Shown piece after piece: positions 22,251 through 32,300 of a stretch of 33,403 bases of DNA; positions within the stretch are counted from its first letter, which is position 1, and each line of letters starts with the position of its first letter. Origin of the DNA: Evtepia gabavorous (lineage in GTDB: Bacteria; Bacillota; Clostridia; Oscillospirales; Oscillospiraceae); contig NZ_QQRQ01000019.1 in NCBI RefSeq assembly GCF_003425665.1, positions 1-33,403 on the forward strand, in the 5' to 3' direction. Below the pieces are notes generated by a model. The model was given only the letters and a program-made list of their open reading frames with translations, did no database searches and was not told where the DNA came from. The position numbers and the translations under genes were made by a program.

Positions 22251-25200
22251 TTAGGAATCTGCGGTTTTAATTGTTACGCTGAGGGCCCCTCCGAACAATC
22301 CAGGAATGGTGACTTCCAGGGTCAGGTCTGCTGATTGGTCAGAAGAAATCACAATAGTATATGTTGCAGCTGAAAGATCACTCGGAAACGCCATTGCTAC
22401 AACGTTTTCTTCTTTGTCTAAATAACAGGTGTTCCCGATGCCAATATCATCGAGGGAATCTTCAAAAGAGTATTCCGCCGTAGAATTCCTTACTATACGA
22501 GATATCTTGCTCACCCATGCCTGATCCGCTTCGTCAAATTTCAGTTCATAATAAGTATTGCCAGAAGAGTTTGTCTTCTTTTCAATACTGGGCGCCGTGG
22601 TGGGAACAGAAATAGAAGGTTCCTCGGGGCCTGGGTCCGGGTCTGTACTATCTGTCACCAGGTTTCCATCGCTGCCCACAGTGAAGGTCAAATCTTCGTA
22701 GCCAGTTGCCGAGACGGTGACAGCTACCTCTTCTCCAGAAGGAAAGCAGGCTACACTAAAATCGAGGTAGGCTGCGCCTTGACTGCCAATGCCGATTTTG
22801 AAGCCTTTCACATCGTCATCAAGAAAAGATGTTTTTTCACACAGATCACCATTTAAGGTGGCGGAGGTTACTGCGTTCAGATAAGCACTCACATCGTCAT
22901 CGTTATCGCGGAAAGACACCCGATAATACTCATCGTATCCTGTTTGATGGGTAATTTCCTGAACCGTTGGGGGCTCTTTTGCTGTGGGCTCCGGGGTTTC
23001 CTCTTTTTCTTTCATCGTAAAGGTTACCGTCTGTTTCTCATAGCCATACGCTGCGGAAAGGGTCAGAGTATATGTCCCCGCTACGTTTGCCCACGATTCC
23101 GTAAACAGATTTTTACCGAGCGTTAATGTGGTTCCGTTGAAAGAATAGCCATAGCCTGTGCCTTCCTGACCCTCAGGGAGGACGGATCTTTCCTGCTCAT
23201 TCGGCCCCGTCAGTTTTACAGAAGTGATGCTGGCGAAGAAATCACACGTGTCACCGCTGTGATGGCCGTTGCAGGTAATTACCACAGCCTCTCCCAGCGC
23301 AATGGGCTCTGCCGGCGCATTCAGAGAAACCTCCTCCAGCGCCTTCTGATACGAGAAGGTGAGCTTGGCGGTCTGGTAGCCCTCCACGGAGAGGGTCAGG
23401 GTGTTGGCGCCCAGCTCCAGCTTGGTTCCAAGCTTCTCTTGGTCCAGGGTGATGGTGCCCGCTGCTTTGTCAATGGTATAGGCGTCCGTGTCCAGTTCCG
23501 CGCCGCTGTACGTGGCGTCATTCAGGTAGAGCTTGCCCTGTTCTGCCAGAGCAGTCAGATATGCTTTATCCTTGCACAGGAATATAGGATCGGTACCCTC
23601 GGTGACGTGGGAGACCGCGGTATACTGGCCGTCCTCCTCCTTTACCAGGGTCAGGTCCGGCACAGGCTTGCTGGCGGTCTCGCTGAAGGAAGTGGTTTCT
23701 CCCAGCAGGTTGTCTTCCAGGACCTGCTTGACCGCGTAGGGGCGGTTGAGGGTGGTCACGGCACTGCCGGTTTGGATGTACTCGGCAAAGGACAGGTATG
23801 TGCCTCTGCTCTGCGCGGTATTGACGGCGTCAAAGTAGCCGCTGGCTGTGTAGACTTCCTCTGCCCCTTCCAGATAGACCGCGTCGTGGGTCATGCTGTC
23901 CCAGCGCTCCACAATGGCCTGGGCGGACGCGTTGCCGGTTTTCAGCTCGGTCATAATTTCTGCGTTGATCAGCAGGTCTGCCTGGAAGACCAGGTTTGCG
24001 TTCATGGTGTTGCTGCCGCCCTCAGACCCGGAACCGGAGGTGGCGCCGCCGCTGCTGGTGGAGCCGGACAGGGCGTCGATGGCAAGCCCCTTGGGCAGGT
24101 TGGCGGAGGCCGGGTCCGTTCCTTTCGTTACCTCGAATTTTTTCGAAAAGGACTGGAACCCGTCCGCGTATACCGTCAGCTGGTATGTCCCCTTGGTGGG
24201 GATATGATTGGTTTTGTCGTTGTACAGCACGAAGGTATCGCCAATCAGGTACCAGTCGTCAAGTTTGGTGAGGGTGGTGGTTTTGCCGGCGGGGTCGGTC
24301 AGGTCCACCCGGTAGATGGGCATGGTGATGCCGTAGGTCATATCCTGGACCTGGAAGTGGACATTCTTGCCAGATTCTACCGAGGCTTCGGTGAGGGTCA
24401 TGGAGGGGACGGTTTCGTTTACCACGTGGATGGGGAAGAGCTTGCTCTCTCCCTGGGAGGTGACCCGCAGCTGATAGCGGCCGTTGGAGAAGAAGTTGCT
24501 CTGTCCCAGGGGGACCTGGATGCAGGCCACGGTGCCGCCGTTGTGGGGGTATGCCTTGTCCAGGGTGTAGTCCAGCTTCTCGTTGAGGGTGTTGTTTCTC
24601 TCATCCGCGGCCACCAGGGCCACGTTGGTGATCCCGTCCACCCAGGCTTTTTCCGCCTCGGTGCCGTTGGCGTAGTTGAACATCAGTTCCACGGTGCCGC
24701 TTACGTTATAGATGTTTCCGGCGGAATCGTCCTTCTTCAGAACCGCATCGGGAGAGTAGTATGCAATGGCATCCGCGTCCTGGTTGGTCAGGCTGAAGGT
24801 GGTCTTGCCGGGCTTGACGCGGACCTGTCCGGCGGCGTCGTAATTGGTCAGATGATAGTCCCAAACATAGACCGGACCGTTGGTCAGGAAGTAATAGGTC
24901 TCTGCTTTTTCTCCGACCGCCGGTGCCGTGGGATTGGCGTTGTCGGTCAGGGCAACCGTCTGGCGCTGGCTGCCCTTGGAGATCACCACTTTGGCGGGGT
25001 TCAGGGCGGTAATCTCCCACTTGACCAGGGAACCGTCGTCGGTGACTGGGGTGCAGGCGCTGGTGACATCGGTGCCATCCACGGTCACGGTGCAGTTTTC
25101 CAGGCTGTTGCCGTCGGTGAAGCGCACCGCCACGAACTGGCTCCAGCCCAGGTCCACCAGCTTGGTCTGGCTGGCCACCACCAGGTCCTGCTGGGTGGTG

Positions 25201-26429
25201 CCGCCGCCCCCACCGGAGGAACTGCCCCCACCGGAGGAGCTGCCTCCGCCGGAACCGCCGCTGGAAGAGGGAACGGTTTCCGTTTTGCCGGGGGAGACGG
25301 TTTTGTCGCCAGCCTTGATTCCGGTGACCCCGTCAGCGGCGGATACCTTGGTTCCCTGGGTGGAGACTGTCACTTGGCTGGCATTGGCCTGGACGGAGGA
25401 GACCTTGCCGTTGCCGGTGATCCGGGTGTTCTCGGCCGCCACGGTAATGGCGTCCACGGCGGCCCCCTTCTCAACGGTGATGTGGGCGGACTCGGACACG
25501 AGTACCCGGTCTACCTTACCGTCGATGGAGAGGTCAGACTGAACCGTGACCGTCCCCAGATCGCAGGCAGAGGCGTCCAGACGGGTGGTGCCATTGGGGT
25601 TTGCCACCACGGTGCCGCTGCCGGCGGAGGTGCCGGTGAGCTGGACGCCCTCTCCGCCGCCGCGGATGACGATCCGTCCCGTTACACGGACGTTGTCCAG
25701 GGAGACGTTGGCCGCGCCATCGGCCAGGATCAGGTCCCCGTGAACCGTCAAGTGGTCCAGGGAGACGGCGTCCCCCCGGACAATCACATTGCCCGCCACC
25801 ATCCGGGCCGCGGGGCCGCTCTGGTCCACATAGGTGCCGGCCAGATTGCTGATGACCTGGGCAAACTCCGCCCGGGTGATCTGGGACTTGGGGTTGAGCT
25901 TGCCATTGGAGCCGGTGACGTAGCCGTTCTCCACCAGGGCGGCCACCGCGTTTGCGGCCCAGGAGGAGACCTCTCCCTTGTCCGGGAAGGTGTTCAGCGC
26001 GTCGGTGTCCTCCGCCTCCAGCACAAAGGCCCGGGCCAGCACGGCGAAGGCCTGCTCCCGGGTGATGGGCTGATTGGGCCGCAAGGCGCCGTTGTCCCCT
26101 TGGAAGGTCCCCATCTGCACGGCCTTGGCCAGCTCTTCATAGTACCAGTCTGTGGGTGCCACATCCTCATAACCGGACAGGGAGGCCGTGGCTGTGGCGC
26201 CGAAAGCCCGGTTGACCATGGTGGCCATCTGGGCCCGGGTCAGCAGGCCGGTGGGATTGATTTTTCCATCGTAACCGTTCAGCAGTCCATTTTCCACGGC
26301 CTGGCTCAGGGCCGGGGCCGACCAGTCCGACGGAAAATCCGTAAAGTCGTCTGCTGTGGCAGCCACAGCAGGGGTTGATAGGAGCAGAGCCCCTATCAAC
26401 CCCATGATAACAGGGTTCTTGTCTCTCAT
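22251..26429 (-). CDS. Large SLH-domain cell-surface protein with beta-helix and Ig-like repeats
   Basis: A 1392-residue secreted protein. Residues 1-24 form a signal peptide (MRDKNPVIMGLIGALLLSTP, AVAA cleavage region). Three SLH domains (about 28-76, 84-137, 145-198) should anchor it to pyruvylated wall polysaccharide. Residues about 210-375 are short beta-strand repeats (VRGDAVSLDHLTVHGDLILA) suggesting a small beta-helix. A Ser/Gly linker at 387-410 leads to a roughly 980-residue extracellular part. That part has several units ending in patterns such as NTLTLSVEGYQTAKLTF, LTVYADGFQSFSKKF and VAVTVSATGYEDLTF, which resemble Shr-like heme/hemoglobin-interacting (DUF1533) domains. The haem link is inference. 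The last ~350 residues are coded by visibly less GC-rich DNA than the rest. A TAGGAGG site precedes the ATG; the leader has two palindromes and a hairpin. Confidence 0.9.
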   Translation of the reverse strand: MRDKNPVIMGLIGALLLSTPAVAATADDFTDFPSDWSAPALSQAVENGLLNGYDGKINPTGLLTRAQMATMVNRAFGATATASLSGYEDVAPTDWYYEELAKAVQMGTFQGDNGALRPNQPITREQAFAVLARAFVLEAEDTDALNTFPDKGEVSSWAANAVAALVENGYVTGSNGKLNPKSQITRAEFAQVISNLAGTYVDQSGPAARMVAGNVIVRGDAVSLDHLTVHGDLILADGAANVSLDNVRVTGRIVIRGGGEGVQLTGTSAGSGTVVANPNGTTRLDASACDLGTVTVQSDLSIDGKVDRVLVSESAHITVEKGAAVDAITVAAENTRITGNGKVSSVQANASQVTVSTQGTKVSAADGVTGIKAGDKTVSPGKTETVPSSSGGSGGGSSSGGGSSSGGGGGTTQQDLVVASQTKLVDLGWSQFVAVRFTDGNSLENCTVTVDGTDVTSACTPVTDDGSLVKWEITALNPAKVVISKGSQRQTVALTDNANPTAPAVGEKAETYYFLTNGPVYVWDYHLTNYDAAGQVRVKPGKTTFSLTNQDADAIAYYSPDAVLKKDDSAGNIYNVSGTVELMFNYANGTEAEKAWVDGITNVALVAADERNNTLNEKLDYTLDKAYPHNGGTVACIQVPLGQSNFFSNGRYQLRVTSQGESKLFPIHVVNETVPSMTLTEASVESGKNVHFQVQDMTYGITMPIYRVDLTDPAGKTTTLTKLDDWYLIGDTFVLYNDKTNHIPTKGTYQLTVYADGFQSFSKKFEVTKGTDPASANLPKGLAIDALSGSTSSGGATSGSGSEGGSNTMNANLVFQADLLINAEIMTELKTGNASAQAIVERWDSMTHDAVYLEGAEEVYTASGYFDAVNTAQSRGTYLSFAEYIQTGSAVTTLNRPYAVKQVLEDNLLGETTSFSETASKPVPDLTLVKEEDGQYTAVSHVTEGTDPIFLCKDKAYLTALAEQGKLYLNDATYSGAELDTDAYTIDKAAGTITLDQEKLGTKLELGANTLTLSVEGYQTAKLTFSYQKALEEVSLNAPAEPIALGEAVVITCNGHHSGDTCDFFASITSVKLTGPNEQERSVLPEGQEGTGYGYSFNGTTLTLGKNLFTESWANVAGTYTLTLSAAYGYEKQTVTFTMKEKEETPEPTAKEPPTVQEITHQTGYDEYYRVSFRDNDDDVSAYLNAVTSATLNGDLCEKTSFLDDDVKGFKIGIGSQGAAYLDFSVACFPSGEEVAVTVSATGYEDLTFTVGSDGNLVTDSTDPDPGPEEPSISVPTTAPSIEKKTNSSGNTYYELKFDEADQAWVSKISRIVRNSTAEYSFEDSLDDIGIGNTCYLDKEENVVAMAFPSDLSAATYTIVISSDQSADLTLEVTIPGLFGGALSVTIKTADS

Positions 26430-26451
26430 TGTGTTCCTCCTATGGATGGGA

Positions 26452-26465
26452 TTAGCTAACGCTAA
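26452..26465. promoter_or_regulatory. Operator-like palindrome, copy 2 (start-proximal)
   Basis: TTAGCTAACGCTAA, a 5-bp dyad with 4-bp centre. On the minus strand it matches copy 1 at 12 of 14 positions, plus the shared TC that follows. It lies 23 bp before the SLH gene start. Confidence 0.55.
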
Positions 26466-26483
26466 TTCTTGGGGTGAAAAGGG

Positions 26484-26509
26484 CCTTCTGCCGCAGAGGC
26501 GGCAGAAGG
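26484..26509 (-). terminator. Hairpin with T-run in the SLH gene leader (possible attenuator)
   Basis: A perfect 11-bp stem (26484-26494 with 26499-26509, loop of 4) followed on the minus strand by CCC and TTTT. It lies between the promoter and the start codon, so it could terminate transcripts before the gene. It is framed by the two palindromes. Confidence 0.55.
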
Positions 26510-26512
26510 TGA

Positions 26513-26526
26513 TTAGCGAATGCTAA
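26513..26526. promoter_or_regulatory. Operator-like palindrome, copy 1 (promoter-proximal)
   Basis: TTAGCGAATGCTAA, a 5-bp dyad with 4-bp centre, about 61 bp from copy 2. It lies just downstream of the predicted transcription start, a typical repressor position. Confidence 0.55.
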
Positions 26527-26538
26527 CCAACGAGCCTT

Positions 26539-26567
26539 AGTGTAGCACGGCGGTTTTTTCCTGTCAA
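26539..26567 (-). promoter_or_regulatory. SLH surface protein gene promoter
   Basis: The minus strand has TTGACA (26562-26567), a 17-bp spacer and TACACT (26539-26544). Predicted start is near 26532, giving a leader of about 100 nt. Confidence 0.87.
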
Positions 26568-26624
26568 TTCCGTCCCCGCTGGAAATCCGCCGGAAACGCC
26601 CAAAAATCCAGGGAGAAACCCAGT

Positions 26625-26648
26625 AAAAAACGCTGCCCTGGGGCAGCG
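26625..26648 (-). terminator. Terminator upstream of the SLH promoter
   Basis: CGCTGCCC (26631-26638) pairs with GGGCAGCG (26641-26648), followed on the minus strand by six Ts (26625-26630). The loop is very short, so the outer 7 bp probably form. It would stop any read-through from the small RNA into the SLH gene. Confidence 0.72.
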
Positions 26649-26709
26649 CGGCAAAGGGGGAAGACAGCCCGGCCGACCGGGAAAGTCACAAAAGTTCTTG
26701 TTTTCCCTC

Positions 26710-26738
26710 TTGCTATTTTCGACAAATATTGTTACAAT
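26710..26738 (+). promoter_or_regulatory. Possible rightward promoter antisense to the small RNA
   Basis: TTGCTA (26710-26715), 17-bp spacer, TACAAT (26733-26738). The −10 is embedded in a 13-bp palindrome TATTGTTACAATA (26727-26739), which could be an operator. No gene follows. Confidence 0.35.
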
Positions 26739-26751
26739 AAACCCGAAAAAC

Positions 26752-26841
26752 AAAAAAAGCGGCAGTTTCCGGGAGCGGCAACTCCCGGAAACCTGTCCAG
26801 GTGAACAGAGCACCTACACAACGGCCACCAGGCCGCACCGC
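26752..26841 (-). ncRNA. Candidate structured small RNA of unknown family
   Basis: About 90 nt on the minus strand, bounded by a promoter and a seven-T tract. The 5' end GCGGTG (26836-26841 on the plus strand) can pair with the 3' TGCCGC (26759-26764), using G-U pairs, to close a junction. Inside are three hairpins: CGGCC/GGCCG with a TGGT loop, AGGTG/CACCT with a 7-nt loop, and an 11-bp stem GTTTCCGGGAG/CTCCCGGAAAC (26765-26775 with 26782-26792). Seven Us follow the closing stem (26752-26758). There is no T-arm motif or CCA, so it is not a tRNA. It does not match the SRP, 6S, RNase P, tmRNA or common riboswitch cores I know. Confidence 0.5.
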
Positions 26842-26847
26842 AAGATG

Positions 26848-26877
26848 ATTATACCGTTTTTTCACCCCGTATGTAAG
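26848..26877 (-). promoter_or_regulatory. Promoter of the candidate small RNA
   Basis: The minus strand has CTTACA (26872-26877), an 18-bp spacer and TATAAT (26848-26853). The −10 is perfect and the predicted start, near 26841, coincides with the 5' strand of the closing helix. Confidence 0.6.
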
Positions 26878-27234
26878 AGGGTTTCTTGCCTTTCAACGGG
26901 AACAAACCAACCTTCCTTTTTCCATTTTTCGTGGAAAATACGTATAACTTTCGCCGGTTGACGATACCGCGACGGACGGCCGCAGGCCGCCGGTGAGCTG
27001 GCAAGTCCTTTTCCCCGTCCCGCCGAGGGGCGGTGGCATGGAAGGAAACTCCCGGCTGAGTGGAGAGAAAAGGGCGGAAGAAAAACATCCCTGCGGCGCG
27101 TTGTGCGTACCAAGACGATGCTGTCGTTTGTTATGCTGTGTAGGATCTGCCCCTGCACGGCATTTTGTTTTTCTCCGGCCGGTCTGGGGAGGATGGTTGG
27201 CCTCCCCGGACGTCAGGCGGAAAGGGAGTGGATG

Positions 27235-27264
27235 AAAGCCGCCGGAGGTTCTCCGGCGGCTTTT
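27235..27264. terminator. Bidirectional terminator-like stem-loop
   Basis: A perfect 13-bp stem (AAAGCCGCCGGAG at 27235-27247 with 27251-27263, loop of 3) with a T4 end on the plus strand and T3 on the minus. It is either a second thiolase terminator or the end of an unrecognised rightward transcript. Confidence 0.6.
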
Positions 27265-27314
27265 GTCATGGGGCGATGCGGATAGTCGGGCAAAGCGGCT
27301 TTCCGGCATGAGGG

Positions 27315-27346
27315 AAAAAAGGCGGCGGTCCAAATGGACCGCCGCC
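27315..27346 (-). terminator. Thiolase gene terminator
   Basis: A perfect 12-bp stem (27321-27332 with 27335-27346) followed on the minus strand by six Ts (27315-27320), about 35 bp after the thiolase stop. Confidence 0.92.
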
Positions 27347-27381
27347 AAAATTACATGATTCTGCCAGAGAATGGAAGTGTA

Positions 27382-28638
<1,257 letters not shown>

Positions 28639-28698
28639 GATAGATCGTACCTCCAAAAAAGTTTAACAGGTATGCATAAAGCGTACATTTACCGCAAC

Positions 28699-28727
28699 AT
28701 TATACTTGCCGTGCCTGCAAAAATCAA
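28699..28727 (-). promoter_or_regulatory. Thiolase gene promoter
   Basis: The minus strand has TTGATT (28722-28727), a 17-bp spacer and TATAAT (28699-28704), about 60 bp before the start. Confidence 0.82.
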
Positions 28728-28781
28728 CTGTATTTTTGAAAATTTCCGGGGCATTTCCAAGTTTTTTGGCGGCCCGGCGGG

Positions 28782-29234
28782 TTACTCCGCCGAATCTGGG
28801 AAGAGGGCGTCCAAAGCCTGGAGAATCTGGCTCTCTCCCACAATGACGTAGGCCGAGCCCTGGATGACAAGGTCCTCGTTGGAGTTGCAGCCGAAACCAT
28901 AGACCGAGGCGCCGTCCGCACTGGTCAGGGAGACCTCATAGTAAACCCCGCCGGGAGGGGCGACCGCGGTGCCCCGGCCCCGGACGAAGCGGACCTCAGT
29001 GTCCTGGATGGCCTGCCACAGGCCGGACACCTGGTCGGGGCTGGTCACGGCCAGGGAGACGCCGTCCTTGTGGGCCTCATCGTACCGGGTGATTTCTCCG
29101 GTGGAGGGGATGTCGGTGCCGGTCATGCAGTCAAGGAGGGGCTGGGTGCGCATGAAATAACCCACATAGCAGGCCACGATGACGGCAATGATAACAATGG
29201 GGAGCAGAATATTGCGGAGTTTCTTCTTGTTCAT
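28782..29234 (-). CDS. Small membrane-anchored hypothetical protein
   Basis: A 150-residue protein with a basic N-terminus (MNKKKLRN) and one hydrophobic helix (about 9-28, ILLPIVIIAVIVACYVGYFM), followed by a roughly 120-residue domain predicted outside the cell. No lipobox is present, so it is probably an uncleaved N-terminal anchor. The outer domain contains GVYYEVSLTSADGASVYGFG and ends in a short helix (SQILQALDALFPDSAE), an alpha/beta pattern that I cannot place in a family. The ATG at 29234 has an AAGGAG site 10 nt upstream; the 59-residue upstream extension covers the promoter and is rejected. It has its own promoter and is followed by the thiolase promoter. Confidence 0.78.
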   Translation of the reverse strand: MNKKKLRNILLPIVIIAVIVACYVGYFMRTQPLLDCMTGTDIPSTGEITRYDEAHKDGVSLAVTSPDQVSGLWQAIQDTEVRFVRGRGTAVAPPGGVYYEVSLTSADGASVYGFGCNSNEDLVIQGSAYVIVGESQILQALDALFPDSAE

Positions 29235-29276
29235 AGCATCGGTTCTCCTTCTGTTTGGCAGGGGTAGAATGCTTTC

Positions 29277-29305
29277 ATTATACGCAGGACGGCGGAAAAA
29301 GGCAA
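29277..29305 (-). promoter_or_regulatory. Promoter of the small anchored protein gene
   Basis: The minus strand has TTGCCT (29300-29305), a 17-bp spacer and TATAAT (29277-29282), about 43 bp before the start. Confidence 0.72.
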
Positions 29306-29340
29306 GGAAAATGCAGGGGAGCAGAAAAAAGAGCAGGGAG

Positions 29341-29378
29341 AAAAACCACCCGCCGGGCAAAAACGCCCGGCGGGTGGT
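29341..29378 (-). terminator. mfd terminator
   Basis: A perfect 14-bp stem (29345-29358 with 29365-29378) with an A-rich 6-nt loop, followed on the minus strand by a T-run (29341-29345), 16 bp after the mfd stop. Confidence 0.92.
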
Positions 29379-29394
29379 CTGTGTTTGGGAGAGC

Positions 29395-32300
29395 TCAGCC
29401 GGCGGCCTCAAAATCCCTCAGGACGATGCCGGCCAGCTTCAGCACGTCGTCCCCTTTTTTCAGCCGCAGGGACAGATAGGGCTTGTCGCCGGCGGAAAAG
29501 AGGAGGCGGCCCTTGTACTTTTCCAGGCCGCACACCGCCGCCACCTTGGCAAAGTCGGGCTGGGGGAGGGAGAAGCGCAGGCTGCCCTCCTTCTGCACCA
29601 GCTCTGTGATGCCCAGGGCGGCGGCCCGGGCCCGCAGCAGGGCGATGGCGATGAGGTTGGCCACCCCCACAGGGGGATCGCCGTAGCGGTCGATGAGCTC
29701 GTCGGTGATGTCGTCCCCCTCCTCCTGGGTGCGGACCCGGGCGATGCGGCGGTAGAGGTCCATCCGCTGTTCCGGGGCGGGGATATACCGTTCCGGAATG
29801 GCCGCGGCCACGGCGAAGTCCGCGGTACAAAGGGTCTCCCGCACCACGGGCTTGCCCTGCTCCTCCAGCACCGCCTCCTCCAGCAGGCGCAGGTAGAGGT
29901 CGTACCCCACGCTCATGAGGAACCCGGACTGTTCGGGCCCCAGCAGGTTGCCCGCCCCCCGGATTTCCAGGTCCCGCATGGCGATTTTGAACCCGGAGCC
30001 AAAGGCGGCATACTCCCGGATGGCGGACAGCCGCTTGGACTGGTCCTCGGTGAGCACCTTGCTGGGTCGATAGGTGAGGTAGGCGGCGGCCCGGCGGGTG
30101 GAGCGACCCACCCGGCCCCGGAGCTGGTGGAGCTGGGCCAGGCCGAAGGTCTCGGCATTTTCGATGATAAGGGTGTTCACGTTGGGCAGGTCGATGCCCG
30201 TCTCGATGATGGTGGTGCACACCAGGATGTCCAGCTCCCCGTCGGTCATCTGGCTCATGATGTCTCCCAACTGCTCCTGGTCCATTTTTCCATGGGCGGT
30301 GGCGATGCGGACCGACTCGCCCAGCAGGGCGCGGAGCTTGGCGGCGGTGCGGTCGATGGTCTCGGTCCGGTTGTGGAGGTAATAGACCTGACCGCCCCGG
30401 TCCAGCTCCCGGCGAATGGCGTCGGCCACCAGGCCCCAGTCATGCTCCAGGACATAGGTTTGGACGGGCTGGCGGTTGGTGGGGGGCTGCTCCAGGGTGG
30501 ACATGTCCCGCAGGCCCGAAAGGGCCATGTTCAGGGTCCGGGGAATGGGGGTGGCGGAGAGGGTCAGCACATCCACCTGGCTGGTGAGTTTTTTCAGCTT
30601 CTCCTTGTGGCCCACCCCGAACCGCTGCTCCTCGTCCACCACCAGCAGGCCCAGATCGTGGAACCGGATGTCCTTGCCCAGGAGCTTGTGGGTGCCGATG
30701 AGCAGGTCCACGCTTCCCTCCGCTGTCCGGCGGAGGATGTCCCGGGTCTGTCCGGCGGTGCGGAACCGGGAGATCATCTCGATCTCCACGGGAAAATGGG
30801 AGAAACGCTTCAGAGCGGTCATGTAATGCTGCTGGGCCAGCACGGTGGTGGGCACCAGCAGGGCGGCTTGCTTGCCCTCCAGCACGCATTTCATAATGGC
30901 CCGGAAGGCCACCTCGGTCTTGCCGTACCCCACGTCCCCGCAGAGAAGGCGGTCCATGGGGATGGACTTCTCCATATCGGCCTTGATCTCCGCCGCGCAG
31001 CGAAGCTGATCCTCCGTCTCTGGATAGGGGAAGAGGGCCTCAAAGTCCTTTTGCCAGGGGGTGTCCGGGGCAAAGGCATGGCCGGCCAGCCGCTGACGCT
31101 GGGCGTAGAGCTGGATGAGCCCCTTGGCCATATCCTTGGCGGCCTTTTTGGCCTTGGTCTTGGACTTCTCCCACTCCGTGCCCCCCAGCTTGGACAGGCG
31201 CTTGCGCCCGGGGTCGTCCCCGCCGCCGATGTATTTGGACACCAGGTCCAGCTGGAGGGCGGGGACGTAGAGGATGTCGGCGCCGGCAAACTGCAGCTTG
31301 ATGTAGTCCCGGTCCGCCCCGTCCACCGGCATCTTCACCATGCCCACAAACCGGCCGATGCCGTGGTGCTCGTGGACCACCAGGTCCCCGGGGGCCAGGT
31401 CGGTGAAGGATTCCAGCCGCTGGCGGGTGGTGGGGTCCGCCTTGGGCCGGCGAGTTCGGGGGGATCGGGCGGGCAGGGCCTCCCCCTCCGCCAGAACGGC
31501 AAACTTTCCGTCGGGGAAGTCAAAGCCCGCAGACAGCCCCCCCACGGCGATGGTGATCCGGCCGGGGGCGGGCAGGTCGTGGAGGCGCTCGTCCACGGCG
31601 GAGAACACCCTTTTCTCCCGCAGCATGGCCTGAAGGGCGTCGGCCTTCCGCCGGCTGGAGGCCAGGAGCACCACGGCAAAGTCCTCCTTCTGGTACTGCA
31701 GCAGGTCCTCCGTCACCGACGCAAAGCGGATGCCGTAGCCCGACAGCTGCCGGGCGGTGAAGGAGAGCAGGGCCGCTGGGGGCACCGGCGGCGCACCGGT
31801 GGGGAAGGCGTCCAGGTAGAGCAGGGTCCGGGGGGCCAGGCCGGCGCACAGGGCCTCAAAGGCCGGGGCCAGCACCGGTGGCTTGCCGGTGAGCAGCCCT
31901 TGCTCCAGTAGGGCGGTGATGTCTTGACCCAGCTGCCACAGATAGTTTTTGGCCCGCTCGGCCACCCGAGGGGTGTCACAGAGGCCCACCAGGGCGTTGC
32001 CGGGCAGATAGTCCGCCGGGGTGGTCAGCTGGTCATAGACCCTGCCCAGGGCCAGGTCCGGGGGGCCGGTCCAGGGGTCGTCCTGGGGGAGGAGGACCTC
32101 CCCGGCGGGCAGGAGGGTGCAGGTCTCCCGCTGGGCGGTGCGCCGCTGGGTCACCGGGTCAAACAGGCCCATGGAGTCGATCTCATCCCCCCAAAATTCC
32201 ATCCGCACCGGCAGGTCCAGGCCGGGGGAGAAGACGTCCAGAATGCCCCCCCGCAGGGCGAACTGCCCTGTCCCCTCCACCTGGTCGCACCGGGTGTACC

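Larger units (their letters stand above)
26570..27381. other. Long gene-free region with RNA and terminator signals
   Basis: About 800 bp between the SLH promoter and the thiolase stop without a credible ORF. It contains the candidate small RNA and its promoter, three intrinsic-terminator-like stems, a palindrome TTTTCCA-N7-TGGAAAA (26918-26938), and a 10-bp stem with one G-U pair (27183-27192 with 27201-27210). Nothing else recognised. Confidence 0.6.

Noticed and set aside
23259-26378. 1039-residue rightward frame opposite the SLH protein gene
   Set aside because: No family features; the minus strand encodes a signal peptide, SLH domains and clear regulatory sites.
26752-26841. Candidate small RNA as a tRNA
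   Set aside because: Four-helix layout is superficially similar, but there is no T-arm GGTTCGA motif, no proper anticodon arm and no CCA end.
26955-27060. Cobalamin riboswitch or RNase P RNA resemblance (AAGTCC, CCGTCCCGCC, GGTGGCA)
   Set aside because: Only short GC-rich words match; the required conserved cores and their order are missing, and no suitable downstream gene exists.
27103-27285. 60-residue rightward frame with several cysteines
   Set aside because: No ribosome site, runs through a terminator stem, and its composition is not protein-like.
29179-31911. 910-residue rightward frame opposite mfd
   Set aside because: Antisense shadow of mfd.
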